From: Pararhizobium sp. A13
GTDB lineage: Bacteria > Pseudomonadota > Alphaproteobacteria > Rhizobiales > Rhizobiaceae
NCBI RefSeq assembly: GCF_040126305.1
Contig: NZ_CP149512.1
Location: 372,001-436,000 of the forward strand
Reading direction: 5' to 3'
Length of the DNA stretch: 64,000 nucleotides
The notes beneath the pieces were generated by a model. That model saw only the letters and a list, made by a program, of their open reading frames with translations, made no database searches and was not told the DNA's origin. Shown here piece by piece: positions 44,479 to 54,431 of this stretch. The stretch's first letter is position 1; each line of letters opens with the position of its first letter. A program made the translations under genes and the position numbers.

Positions 44479-45175
44479 AGTTGAAAACCTCTCGGCCGGC
44501 TACGGTCCGACCCGCGTCCTTGAAAACGTATCCTTTTCCGTTCCCGCCGGTGCCCGATTGGCTGTTCTCGGCCGCAACGGCATGGGCAAAACGACACTGC
44601 TGGCCACGCTTGCTGGCCAGACACGGCGGTACGACGGAAAAATCCGCATCGGGGAAACCGACGTCACCGGCATTTCGAGCGCCCTGCGGGCTCGCACCGG
44701 TCTCGGCTACGTGCCACAGACGCGGTGCATCTTTCCGACGCTAACGGTCGAGGAGAACCTGTTCGTCGGCCTGAAGGACCGGCCGAAAAGCGACCTGCAG
44801 GAAGCCTACGCGATGTTCCCGCGCCTGTTCGAGCGCAAGCGGAACCTTGGCTCGCAGCTTTCCGGCGGCGAGCAGCAGATGCTGTCGACGGCGCGGACCA
44901 TTCTCGGTCGCCCGTCCGTGCTGCTGCTTGACGAGCCACTCGAAGGTCTTGCACCCGTTATCTGCGAGGAGTTGATGAAGGCCTTCGCATCACTCGCCAA
45001 CGCCGGCGACATGACCATTCTCCTGGTGGAACAGCGGATTCAGAGCGCGCTCGATTTCGCCGATCAGGTCATCGTCCTGGAACGAGGGCGGGTTGCTTGG
45101 AGCGGAACGCCGGCTGCATTGGCTGGCGACCACGATGCGGTGGAGCGGCTACTTGGCGTCGGCGGGCTGCACTGA
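44459..45175 (+). CDS. ABC transporter ATP-binding protein, LivF type
   Basis: 238-residue second ATPase. Walker A is VLGRNGMGKTTLLATLAG, the signature is SQLSGGEQQMLSTARTIL, Walker B is SVLLLDEPLEGLAP, and the switch region is ILLVEQRIQSALDFADQV, where the usual His is Gln, as in LivF proteins. The start at 44459 has GGGGAG upstream; ATG 44453 is also possible. Last transporter gene; a GC-rich hairpin follows at 45211-45227 but without an immediate T-run. Confidence 0.92.
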   Translation: MPATPLEVENLSAGYGPTRVLENVSFSVPAGARLAVLGRNGMGKTTLLATLAGQTRRYDGKIRIGETDVTGISSALRARTGLGYVPQTRCIFPTLTVEENLFVGLKDRPKSDLQEAYAMFPRLFERKRNLGSQLSGGEQQMLSTARTILGRPSVLLLDEPLEGLAPVICEELMKAFASLANAGDMTILLVEQRIQSALDFADQVIVLERGRVAWSGTPAALAGDHDAVERLLGVGGLH

Positions 45176-45351
45176 AACAATCCATATGGGAGGCCATCCC
45201 CGCCCCTAAACCGCCGCGAAGCGGCGGCTCGGCGCGGTTCTCAATTTTTTTGGCAATAGCCTGGAACCTTCCGCTTCCCTGCGCATTAGGCGTCGGGTCG
45301 ATTTCTGTCGACATCAAACACCGTATTTTGCAACGATGCGAGGATGTGCAG

Positions 45352-45744
45352 ATGAACAACCTGTTACCACAACTTCATGAAGGACATGCGCCGATCACGC
45401 TGCACCAGCTGTTCCGCGACGCCTTGGAGGCCTATGACGATTGGGTCGAAGGTGCAGATGCTCCGGCGGTCTACTATCAGGGCATGCCGGTTCCGATCGC
45501 AGTCGCGTTCGATCACATGCGCAATTGCACAGATATTCTGCCGAACAATATGGTCAGCGCCATTACCGAGCGACTGACAAAGCCCTGGAGCAGCGACAGC
45601 CCCCTTGATGAAATGACCTTTTCGACTGCGGCACGTGTCATGTCCGTCCTGATCAGAAAGAGAGAAATCCGGCGCACCGGCAGCGATATCAACGCCTTCA
45701 TCCGCCGGTTCGAAAAGCGGCGTTCCGACCGTGTCCACCGTTGA
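45352..45744 (+). CDS. Hypothetical protein
   Basis: 130-residue soluble protein of unknown function, start preceded by GCGAGG. Acidic and hydrophobic N-terminal half (LHQLFRDALEAYDDWVEG), then a helical C-terminus rich in Arg/Lys ending IRRFEKRRSDRVHR. No signal peptide, membrane helix or known motif seen. It lies 176 bp after the importer operon and 209 bp before the FAD/NAD(P)-binding gene in the same direction, so co-regulation is possible but not shown. Coding status rests on length, ribosome site and codon use. Confidence 0.6.
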   Translation: MNNLLPQLHEGHAPITLHQLFRDALEAYDDWVEGADAPAVYYQGMPVPIAVAFDHMRNCTDILPNNMVSAITERLTKPWSSDSPLDEMTFSTAARVMSVLIRKREIRRTGSDINAFIRRFEKRRSDRVHR

Positions 45745-45953
45745 GGTCTAGCGGCCATTCGGCAAATCCCAAACCCAATAAGTAACGGAAATATATCAAA
45801 AAATAACAGGACGTGAAAACGACTTGCTACCATGGGCTTCCCGTGGTTAAAATGACTAAATACATAGAGTATGCCGTATATTTGTGAACTGGCGTTTGAG
45901 TGACAGTGCCAAGGTTCAACAATCCAGCCGCATGAAGCGGGGGAGGGGATGAT

Positions 45954-47345
45954 ATGACGGTTCATGGTTTCTCGCCTTACGGTTATGGCGGCCAGCCTTT
46001 GCAGATCGCCATTGTCGGCCGCGGTTTTTCCGGTTTGATGATGGCGATCGCTCTCCTGAAATCAGTCAGCCAGCCGTTTCAGCTGCGCATGTTCGATCCG
46101 CAGCCGATCATCAGCGGTGGCCAGGCCCTGGCAACGGCGCGCGCGACCGAAATCCTCAACAGCCGCGCCCGCGACCTCTCGGTCTCGACCGGCGAGCCGA
46201 AGGACTTCACCCGCTGGCTGCAGGCCAACCAGCATTTTCGCGAGGCGGTCTCTGCCGCAATCCCGGGCTTCGGCCAGATCTTCGTGCCGAAGGCCACCTT
46301 CAGCGATTATGTCTATCAGCGGTTTTCCGAAGCCCTGGCGCAACGCACCGACGTCAGCGTCCAGATGTCCAATGAGGGCATCGCCAGTATCCGGCGCAAG
46401 GACGACGGCCTGTTCACGCTCGGCCTGGCAGATGGCAGCGAAGCCGTTTACGACACAGTCGTCCTGGCAACCGGCTATGGGTTGAAGCCCCCGCAGGAGA
46501 AAGGCGAGCAGGATGGTGAAGTCGTTCTGCAGAGTCCTCCAAATCGTGCCCGGCACGTCGTTGTCATGGGCAACGGCCTGCGGGCGGTGGACCAGGTCCT
46601 GCAATTGCGCGACGGCGGGTTTGCCGGTTGCATCACGATCCTGTCGCGTCGCGGTTTCCTGCCGCAGCCGCATACCCGCATGCCCGCAGATGCCGTCTTC
46701 CCGTCGCAACCGATGCCCTCGCAGCTTCGCCATATCGTCCGGTTCGTCCGCAAAGCCTGCGCGGAAGCCGAGGAAAACGGCTGGAGCTGGCAGGCCGCGA
46801 TGAACGGCCTGCGCAAGCGGGCCCGCACCCTGTGGGCGTCGCTGCCACCGAGCGAAAAGCGGCAATTCAATCGCCATCTGAGGGCCATCTACGACAGCCA
46901 CCGCAACAGGCTGCCGGCGGACGTGCATGCACGGCTCGAACGTGAACTGGCCGGCGGCATGACGGAGTTGAAACGCGGGACCACGCTGAAGCGGGGGCCC
47001 GGTGGGCTTGTCGTCCGGTGGGCCGGTCAGTCGACGGAGGAGCACTTTGCTGCGGACGAAGTCATAGACTGCCGCTGCCTTTCGCCTGATTTGAAGGATC
47101 CTGTTATTGTCGACCTGCTGCGCGCAGGCCTTGCAAGCACGGACGAACTCGATCTCGGCCTGGCCGTAAACCCGGCCGGCGAACTGCTTACTCTTAGGGG
47201 TCGGCCCGCTGGCCTGTTCGCCATCGGCCCGCTCGGTCTCGGCTCGCTTCCGGATATCGATCTCGTGCCGGAGATCGTAACGCAGACATACGCTGCCGCG
47301 ACACTGATCGATGCGCGATCACGGCCGCAATTACAGGCAGGCTGA
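45954..47345 (+). CDS. FAD/NAD(P)-binding protein (COG4529-like)
   Basis: 463-residue Rossmann-fold flavoprotein. The N-terminal dinucleotide site is LQIAIVGRGFSGLMMAIALL (about 17-36), and a second site occurs as HVVVMGNGLRAVDQVLQL (about 202-219). VVLATGYGLKP is the usual strand before the middle. Proteins of this type are putative amine, hydroxy-acid or nitrogen-monooxygenase relatives; most are uncharacterized. The ATG follows GGGGGAGGGGATGAT. It lies between the importer and an SsuD-type monooxygenase, so it may supply redox power or oxidize the imported compound, which is inference. Confidence 0.82.
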   Translation: MTVHGFSPYGYGGQPLQIAIVGRGFSGLMMAIALLKSVSQPFQLRMFDPQPIISGGQALATARATEILNSRARDLSVSTGEPKDFTRWLQANQHFREAVSAAIPGFGQIFVPKATFSDYVYQRFSEALAQRTDVSVQMSNEGIASIRRKDDGLFTLGLADGSEAVYDTVVLATGYGLKPPQEKGEQDGEVVLQSPPNRARHVVVMGNGLRAVDQVLQLRDGGFAGCITILSRRGFLPQPHTRMPADAVFPSQPMPSQLRHIVRFVRKACAEAEENGWSWQAAMNGLRKRARTLWASLPPSEKRQFNRHLRAIYDSHRNRLPADVHARLERELAGGMTELKRGTTLKRGPGGLVVRWAGQSTEEHFAADEVIDCRCLSPDLKDPVIVDLLRAGLASTDELDLGLAVNPAGELLTLRGRPAGLFAIGPLGLGSLPDIDLVPEIVTQTYAAATLIDARSRPQLQAG

Positions 47346-47593
47346 CGGACGGTACGGCCGCACCCACGAAAGACCTGAACCCGCGGTGTTCGGATCGCGG
47401 GTCGGATTTCAGTCCATTAAAACCGCCAGTTCGACATCTGAATGTAACGCCTCAGGAATGGGGCTAGCCGCGAACGGATTTTCCATACCAAATAAAATTT
47501 ATAGATATTATTGTTTTGTAACCAGCACCATTCCCGGAAAGACTATCGGCCAAATGCCAATTCGTATTCCGTACACGCTGGAGACAATCGCAT

Positions 47594-48763
47594 ATGAGCA
47601 CGGTTCCGGAAAAAATCGACGTTCTCTGGTTTCTGCCCACCCATGGGGACAGCCGCTATCTCGGCACCTCCATCGGCGGCCGCAACGTTGACCTCAACTA
47701 TCTGAAGCAGATCGCCCAGGCGGCCGATAATCTCGGCTACTACGGGGTGCTGATCCCAACGGGCCGTAGTTGCGAGGACAGCTGGATCGTTGCTTCCGCG
47801 CTTGCACCTCTGACCGAAAAGCTACGGTTCCTCGTCGCTGTCCGTCCGGGCCTGCTCAGCCCGACGCTTGCCGCCCGCATGACGGCGACGCTCGACAGGA
47901 TTTCGAGTGGCCGTCTCCTCGTCAACGTCGTCACCGGCGGCGACCCGATCGAGAACAAGGGCGATGGTATCCATTATTCCCACGAGGAACGCTACGAAGT
48001 CACCGAAGAATTCCTCGACATCTACAAGGCCGTCCTGCGCGGTGAGGACGTGACGGTCAAGAGCAAGCATTTCGATATCGAGGATGCGAAGCTCCTGTTC
48101 CGACCGTTCCAGGATCCGCACCCGCCGCTCTATTTCGGCGGCTCGTCGGGTATCGGCCAGCAGGTCGCCGCCCGCACGATCGACAAATATCTCACCTGGG
48201 GCGAACCGCCGGAAGATGTGGAGAAGAAGATTGCCGAGGTCCGAGCGCTGGCAGATGCCGAGGGCCGTAAGGTCACCTTCGGCATCCGCCTCCACGTCAT
48301 CGTTCGCGAGACCGCCAAGGAGGCCTGGAGCGCAGCGGACGAACTCATCAAGTACGTCGATGAAGACACGATCGCCGCTGCACAGAAGGTCTTCCAGCGC
48401 ATGGACTCAGTTGGCCAGAGCCGGATGAGCAAGCTGCATGGTGGCCGCAAGGATAAGCTGGAAATCAGCCCCAACCTCTGGGCCGGCGTCGGCCTCGTGC
48501 GCGGCGGAGCAGGGACGGCACTCGTCGGCGATCCCGACCAGGTGAAGGCGCGGATCGACGAATATCGCCAGATCGGCATCGACACCTTCATCCTGTCCGG
48601 TTATCCGCATCTGGAAGAAGCCTACAAGTTTGGCGAACTCGTGCTGCCGAACCTGCCGCTCAACCATCCGGTGAAGGCCTATTCGGCCGGTGCGAACACT
48701 GGGCCTTTCGGCGAAACGATCGCCGGCGACCACCGCCCGACGCTTAAGGTCTCCCAATCCTGA
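47594..48763 (+). CDS. ssuD: FMNH2-dependent alkanesulfonate monooxygenase (SsuD-type)
   Basis: 389-residue bacterial-luciferase-like monooxygenase that would cleave C1 to Cn alkanesulfonates to aldehyde and sulfite with FMNH2 and O2. Characteristic stretches are [94 protein letters not shown] and [19 protein letters not shown]. Length is normal for SsuD. No SsuE flavin reductase is adjacent; reduced flavin must come from elsewhere. It sits downstream of an ABC importer and a flavoprotein gene. Confidence 0.9.
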   Translation: MSTVPEKIDVLWFLPTHGDSRYLGTSIGGRNVDLNYLKQIAQAADNLGYYGVLIPTGRSCEDSWIVASALAPLTEKLRFLVAVRPGLLSPTLAARMTATLDRISSGRLLVNVVTGGDPIENKGDGIHYSHEERYEVTEEFLDIYKAVLRGEDVTVKSKHFDIEDAKLLFRPFQDPHPPLYFGGSSGIGQQVAARTIDKYLTWGEPPEDVEKKIAEVRALADAEGRKVTFGIRLHVIVRETAKEAWSAADELIKYVDEDTIAAAQKVFQRMDSVGQSRMSKLHGGRKDKLEISPNLWAGVGLVRGGAGTALVGDPDQVKARIDEYRQIGIDTFILSGYPHLEEAYKFGELVLPNLPLNHPVKAYSAGANTGPFGETIAGDHRPTLKVSQS

Positions 48764-48866
48764 TCTATCCAACCTAAGGCACCCCGATGTGTCTCTTTGA
48801 AGAAATATCGGGGGTTGCGCATTTTATATTTCGTCCAGCGATTAAACGGTGATGTTCAACCGTTAA

Positions 48867-48901
48867 CCAGGGCAGTGACCAGAGAAAGGTCGCTGCCCTG
48901 G
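48867..48901. repeat. Strong hairpin between ssuD and the A2M gene
   Basis: 14-bp arms (CCAGGGCAGTGACC / GGTCGCTGCCCTGG, one G-T pair) around a 7-base loop, about 100 bp after the ssuD stop and 70 bp before the next start. No T-run follows on either strand. It is probably a transcript-end or mRNA-stabilising structure. Confidence 0.6.
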
Positions 48902-48971
48902 CTCGGTTGACAAACGACGGACAAGTCTGAAGAGTACAACCGGTCAAAACGGCAGCGTTGGGGAGGACTTA

Positions 48972-51900
48972 ATGTCTATGCGCGCGTTTATCCGGTTTTC
49001 AGCGATCATTCTTACCGCACTCTCCTTCAGCCCTGCTGCCGGGGCAGCGGAAACGGGCCGGCATGTCCTTACGACAGAGAACGGCGACTATTTCGGCTTT
49101 GACCTCCGCACCGAGCAAAATGTCACGCTCGATCAGTGCAAGACGGTCTGCATCGCCGACTCCTCCTGCCGCGCCTTCACCTACAATCCCAAGGTGAAAT
49201 GGTGTTTCCTCAAATCCGACTACAACAAGCTGAATACGTTCAACGGCGCGATCGCCGGCAAGATTGTCGAAGCCGCCTCGAGCGAACCGGATATCGGCGC
49301 GCCGCCGGCGCTGCCCTTCCTGACCGAACAGCAACTTGCTGATGCCCGCACGGCCAAAAACAATCTCGCGCTGGAGCCGGATCAGGAAGGGCAGGGGCTC
49401 AACGGCCTGATCGCCGCCGCTCACCGCGAACTCGCCGCCGGCAACATTGCCCCGGCACTGAAGGCTTTCCAGGGTGCCTTATCGATCATCCCGGAGGATG
49501 GCGCGGTCTGGATCGAGGCGGCACGCGCCGCCAACCGCGTCTACGGCAACACCGACTTCGCAGTCCAGGCGTCGCTCGCCGCCATCAACGGCTACCAGCT
49601 CACGCGCACCACACAGTCCCGTGCAGACGCTCTGGCTGTTCTCGCAAAGGCGCTGGAAAGCTCGGAGAACTTCCGCGCGGCGCTCAGCGCCTACAAGGCC
49701 AGCCTTGCGATTGTCGAGGCAAAGACGGTTCGCGCAGCCTATGACACCTTGAAAGTGCGCCAAGGCTTCCGCGTGACTGAGCATACGGTCGATTCCGACA
49801 GCGCCATACCGCGGGTCTGCGCCCAGTTCTCCGAACCGCTGGTCAAGGCCGGCGTGGATTATACCCCATTCGTCACCCTCGACGGTGCACCGCCCAAGGC
49901 GCTTGAAGCTAAGGGCAGCGAGATCTGCGTCGAGGGCCTGAACCACGGTCAGCGCTACAAGCTGGCCTTCCGTCAGGGCCTGCCGTCCTCCATTTCCGAC
50001 GAGCCCCTTGAAGCCCAGGTCAATCTCGACGTCTATATACCGGATCGCGCTGCGATGGTGCGCTTCACCGGCGATAGCTTCGTGCTTCCCGGAACCGCCC
50101 GTCGCGGCATTCCGCTCGTCTCAGTCAACACCACCAGCGCAAACCTCAAGCTCTACCGCATCGGCGATCGCAACATCGCGTCACTGCTCACCACCTCGCA
50201 ATTCCTGACGCAGCTCGACGGGTACAGTGCCCAGCGCATCCAGGATGAAAACGGCGAGATGGTCTGGCAGGGCTCGATCGATATCTCCACCGACCTCAAC
50301 AAGGAAGTGGTGACCAGCTTTTCGGTGGACGAAGCGTTGCCGCAGCGCAAGCCCGGCGTCTATGTCCTGACCGCCGTCTCGGGTACTGCAGCGACAAACG
50401 AGTGGGACAGCCAGGCAACGCAATGGTTCGTCGTCTCCGATATCGGTCTCTCGACCTATTCCGGCACGGATGGCTTGAGCGTTTTTGCCCGGTCCCTGGC
50501 GACGGCCAAGCAGATGGCCGGGGTCGAACTGACGCTGCTTGCCAAGAACAACGAAATTCTTGGAACGGTGACCACCGACGCGCAGGGCCGTGCAACCTTC
50601 GATGCCGGTCTGTTGCGTGGCACCGCCGCCATGACCCCCGCGGTGATCACCGCAAAGGGCGGCAACGACGATTTCGTCTTCCTCGACTTGACGCGCGCTG
50701 GCTTCGATCTCTCCGACCGTGGCGTCACCGGACGCGCGGCACCGGGTGCCATCGACATACTGACCTGGACCGAGCGCGGCATTTATCGCGCCGGTGAAAC
50801 CGTGCACGTTTCCGCATTGGCGCGCGACAGCGCTTCCGTTGCAATCGAGAAGCTGCCGCTGACCTTCATCTTCATGCGCCCCGATGGCGTCGAGGATCGC
50901 CGCGTCGTCAACGACGGCGGCCAGGCAGGCGGCTATACGCTCGATCTCGCCCTGCAGCCGAACGCCATGCGCGGCACATGGACCGTGCAGGTCTATACCG
51001 ATCCCAAGGGCACGGCGATCAGCGAGAAGCAGTTCCAGGTCGACGACTTCGTCCCTGATCGGGTCGAGTTCGACATGGCGAGCACCGTCAAACAGATCGA
51101 GATCGGCAAGCCGGCGCCGATCACCATCGACGGGCGATTCCTGTATGGCGCACCTGCAGCGGGCCTCGAGCTCGAAGGCGAAGTCGGGCTCAAGCCGACT
51201 CGCGAAAGCGCCGATTTCAAGGGCTATTTCTTCGGTCTGGCCGATGAGGAAGCGACGGAAGACAGCCGCACGCCGCTGGAGGCTCTGGAGCCGCTGGACG
51301 AAGACGGCAAATCGATGTTCGAGGTGAACCTCACGGAAACGCCGTCCACAACCCAATTGCTGAACGCCAACATTACTGTGCGCGTTCAGGAAGCCGGCGG
51401 CCGGGCCGTCGAGCGTTCGCTGACGCTGCCCGTCAGGCCGGAAGGCTCGATGATCGGCATCAAGCCGCAATTCACCGGCGACCTCGCGGAAAATGCGGTT
51501 GGCAAATTCCATGTCATCGCCCTCGACCAGAATGGCGACAAGCAGGCCCAGTCGGGCCTGACCTGGACGCTGTTGCGCGTCGAGCAGGATTATCAATGGT
51601 ACCGCGACGGCACCGCCTGGAAATACGAGCCCGTGATTTCGACCAAGCAGGTGTCCGCCGGCAAGCTTGATGTCACCAAGGATGGCGGCGAGATTTCCCT
51701 GTCGGCCGGCTGGGGCCGTTACCGCCTCGAAGTCGAGACCGCCGATATCGATGGACCAACATCAAGTGTGGAATTCGATTCCGGCTGGTATGTCGCCGCC
51801 AGCTCGACGGAAACACCGGATGGCCTGGAGATCGCGCTCGACAAGGAAAATTATGCGATCGGCGATACTGCAAAGCTCAGGGTTTCGCCACGGTTTGCCG

Positions 51901-54431
51901 GCGAGGTCCTGGTCACGATCGGTTCGGAAAAGCTGGTCGCCACGAAGACTGCCACCGTTCCTGCCGAAGGCGGTGAGATCGATATTCCGATCACCGAGGA
52001 TTTTGGTGCCGGCGCCTATGTGACGGCAACCCTCTATCGTCCGGGCGACGCGCAGGAAAGCCGCCTGCCGATGCGCGCCATCGGCATCAAATGGCTCGCC
52101 GTCGATCCGGCAGATCGCAAGCTCTCGGTCAAACTGGATTTACCGGAGAACACTCTGCCTCGCCAAACCCTCAACATCCCGGTTGAAGTCACAGGCGCAG
52201 GGGTGGGCGAGGAAGCCTATGTGACGGTTGCCGCCGTCGATGTTGGTATTCTCAATCTGACGCGCTACGAGGCGCCCGATCCGGACGGCTGGTATTTCGG
52301 CCAGCGCCAGCTCGGTCTTGAAATCCGCGACCTCTATGGCCGTCTGATCGACGGATCGCTCGGCGCCGCAGGACGCCTGCGCAGCGGTGGCGACGGCGGC
52401 CAGATGCCGCTTCAGGGCAAGCCGCCGACCGAAAAGCTGGTGGCTTTCTTCTCCGGGCCGGTTCAGCTTGATGCGAGCGGCAAGGCGATCATCAGTTTCG
52501 ACATCCCGCAGTTCAACGGCACGGCCCGCGTCATGGCGGTCGCCTGGTCGAAGACCGGTGTCGGTCACGCCAGTTCCGACGTCGTCATCCGCGATCCGGT
52601 CGTGGTGACGGCAAGCCTGCCTCAATTCCTGGCACCTGGCGACAAGGCCGAACTTCGCCTCGACATTGCCAATACCGACGGCCCTGCAGGGGAGCTCAAT
52701 CTCAAGGTGACGAGTAGCTCGTCCGTGGTGATCGACAGCGCCCAGGCCGAGCAGACGTTCAGCGTCAAGCCGGGCGGAAAATTCGACCTGACGTTGCCGC
52801 TATCCGGTGTCCATCCAGGTGACGGCGCCATCTCGATCGAGCTTTCGAGTGCCGACGGACTGTCGCTGCAGCAATCCGTCTCGGTTCCGGTGCGGCCGGC
52901 ATCCTTGCCGGTGACGACACGTCTTCCCGTCACTATCGAGCCCAATGCCAGCCTGAAGGTGGACGGCGAATTGCTGGCCGAAAGCATGCTGCAGGGGTCG
53001 GCGGTCAGCATCAGCGTCACACGCTCCGCAGCCTTCGATATCCCGGCGCTGCTGACCTCGCTCGATCGCTACCCCTATGGCTGCGCCGAGCAGACGACCA
53101 GCCGCGCACTGCCGCTGCTTTATCTCAGCGAACTTTCGAAACAATCCGGCCTGCCGGAGGATGCGGATGTACAAGAGCGCGTGCAGAAGGCGATCTACCG
53201 GGTCCTGTCGTATCAGTCATCGACAGGCAGTTTCGGCCTCTGGAGCCCCGGCTCCGGCGACCTCTGGCTCGACGCCTATGTCACCGACTTCCTGACCCGG
53301 GCGCGCGAGCAGAAATACCAGGTGCCGGACCAGGCGATGGTTCAGGCGCTCGATAATCTGCAGAATGCCTTGAGCTATGATGTGGACGTCAAGAGCCAGG
53401 GCAACGAGATCGCCTATGCCCTCTATGTGCTGGCCCGCAACCGCAAGGCCGCAATCAGCGACCTGCGTTACTACGCCGATACGAAGCTTTCCGATTTCCC
53501 GACCCCTCTTTCCAAGGGCCATCTGGCCGCCGCACTCGCGCTTTACGGCGACGGGCAACGCTCACAGAGCATTTTCGGCGACGCGCTGCAGATGTCGACT
53601 GGCACGAATACAAGCCTTCTCGACCGCTCCGACTATGGCTCGCCGCTCCGCGATGATGCTGCGGTGCTGACGCTGGCGGCGGAAAGTCGTCCCGTACCGG
53701 CGATCATTCCGCAGCTCGCCAAGATCGTCGCCCGCGAATGGGAACAGGCTTCCTACACAAGCACGCAGGAACAGATGTGGACGCTGCTTGCGGCGCGTGC
53801 CATCAAGGGCGGCGATCAGGATCTGAGGCTCGACATCAATGGAACAGCGCGCAGTGGTGGTTATGCCGCGCGTCTGACCGGCGACGAAATCCTCGACCAA
53901 CCGATCACGATCAGCAACCGATCCAGCGAACCGGTCGCCGCCGTCGTCACGACGGTTGCAGCACCCGCCTTCCCGCTGCCTGCCGGCGGCAACGGGTTCA
54001 CGATCCAGCGAACCTACTACACGCTCGATGGCGAGGAAGCCAACATCACGCAGGCCAAGCAGAACGAGCGCTACGTGGTCGTCATCAACGCGACGGAGAG
54101 CAACGCCTGGCCGTCGCGCGTGCTGATTACCGATCTCCTGCCGGCCGGTTTCGAGATCGACAATCCGAGCCTCGTCGACAGCGCCAAGCTCTCGAACTTC
54201 GAATGGATCGGCGAGATCGAAGCGGCACATACGGAATTCCGCAGCGACCGTTTCGTTGCCGCCTTCGACCGGTCGAGCGGTGACGACCGGGCAATCACGG
54301 TCGCCTATGTCGTGCGGGCCGTCACGCCGGGAACCTACGACCATCCGGCGGCCAACATCGAGGACATGTACCGGCCACAGTTTTCCGCGCGCACCGCCAC
54401 GGGGCGCATGGAGGTTCAGGCGGTCGAATAA
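48972..54431 (+). CDS. Bacterial alpha-2-macroglobulin with PAN/Apple domain (YfhM/ECAM type)
   Basis: 1819-residue secreted protein. The signal peptide is about 1-25 (cleavage near PAAGAA). A PAN/Apple domain with paired Cys follows (about 30-95, LDQCKTVCIADSSCRAFTY), then a TPR-like helical stretch (about 120-250). The macroglobulin (MG) domains include TWTERGIYRAGETVHVSALA. The thioester motif CAEQ in YPYGCAEQTTSRALPLLYLS (Cys about 1371) is intact, and the alpha/alpha toroid and terminal domain follow. It should trap proteases covalently in the periplasm. Its stop overlaps the pbpC start (TAATG), the conserved A2M-PBP1c pairing. Confidence 0.93.
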   Translation: MSMRAFIRFSAIILTALSFSPAAGAAETGRHVLTTENGDYFGFDLRTEQNVTLDQCKTVCIADSSCRAFTYNPKVKWCFLKSDYNKLNTFNGAIAGKIVEAASSEPDIGAPPALPFLTEQQLADARTAKNNLALEPDQEGQGLNGLIAAAHRELAAGNIAPALKAFQGALSIIPEDGAVWIEAARAANRVYGNTDFAVQASLAAINGYQLTRTTQSRADALAVLAKALESSENFRAALSAYKASLAIVEAKTVRAAYDTLKVRQGFRVTEHTVDSDSAIPRVCAQFSEPLVKAGVDYTPFVTLDGAPPKALEAKGSEICVEGLNHGQRYKLAFRQGLPSSISDEPLEAQVNLDVYIPDRAAMVRFTGDSFVLPGTARRGIPLVSVNTTSANLKLYRIGDRNIASLLTTSQFLTQLDGYSAQRIQDENGEMVWQGSIDISTDLNKEVVTSFSVDEALPQRKPGVYVLTAVSGTAATNEWDSQATQWFVVSDIGLSTYSGTDGLSVFARSLATAKQMAGVELTLLAKNNEILGTVTTDAQGRATFDAGLLRGTAAMTPAVITAKGGNDDFVFLDLTRAGFDLSDRGVTGRAAPGAIDILTWTERGIYRAGETVHVSALARDSASVAIEKLPLTFIFMRPDGVEDRRVVNDGGQAGGYTLDLALQPNAMRGTWTVQVYTDPKGTAISEKQFQVDDFVPDRVEFDMASTVKQIEIGKPAPITIDGRFLYGAPAAGLELEGEVGLKPTRESADFKGYFFGLADEEATEDSRTPLEALEPLDEDGKSMFEVNLTETPSTTQLLNANITVRVQEAGGRAVERSLTLPVRPEGSMIGIKPQFTGDLAENAVGKFHVIALDQNGDKQAQSGLTWTLLRVEQDYQWYRDGTAWKYEPVISTKQVSAGKLDVTKDGGEISLSAGWGRYRLEVETADIDGPTSSVEFDSGWYVAASSTETPDGLEIALDKENYAIGDTAKLRVSPRFAGEVLVTIGSEKLVATKTATVPAEGGEIDIPITEDFGAGAYVTATLYRPGDAQESRLPMRAIGIKWLAVDPADRKLSVKLDLPENTLPRQTLNIPVEVTGAGVGEEAYVTVAAVDVGILNLTRYEAPDPDGWYFGQRQLGLEIRDLYGRLIDGSLGAAGRLRSGGDGGQMPLQGKPPTEKLVAFFSGPVQLDASGKAIISFDIPQFNGTARVMAVAWSKTGVGHASSDVVIRDPVVVTASLPQFLAPGDKAELRLDIANTDGPAGELNLKVTSSSSVVIDSAQAEQTFSVKPGGKFDLTLPLSGVHPGDGAISIELSSADGLSLQQSVSVPVRPASLPVTTRLPVTIEPNASLKVDGELLAESMLQGSAVSISVTRSAAFDIPALLTSLDRYPYGCAEQTTSRALPLLYLSELSKQSGLPEDADVQERVQKAIYRVLSYQSSTGSFGLWSPGSGDLWLDAYVTDFLTRAREQKYQVPDQAMVQALDNLQNALSYDVDVKSQGNEIAYALYVLARNRKAAISDLRYYADTKLSDFPTPLSKGHLAAALALYGDGQRSQSIFGDALQMSTGTNTSLLDRSDYGSPLRDDAAVLTLAAESRPVPAIIPQLAKIVAREWEQASYTSTQEQMWTLLAARAIKGGDQDLRLDINGTARSGGYAARLTGDEILDQPITISNRSSEPVAAVVTTVAAPAFPLPAGGNGFTIQRTYYTLDGEEANITQAKQNERYVVVINATESNAWPSRVLITDLLPAGFEIDNPSLVDSAKLSNFEWIGEIEAAHTEFRSDRFVAAFDRSSGDDRAITVAYVVRAVTPGTYDHPAANIEDMYRPQFSARTATGRMEVQAVE

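Noticed and set aside
45211..45227. GC hairpin (CCGCCGC-GAA-GCGGCGG) after the LivF-type gene as terminator
   Set aside because: The T-run begins about 25 bases later, so a standard rho-independent terminator is not supported; it might still be a transcript-end structure.
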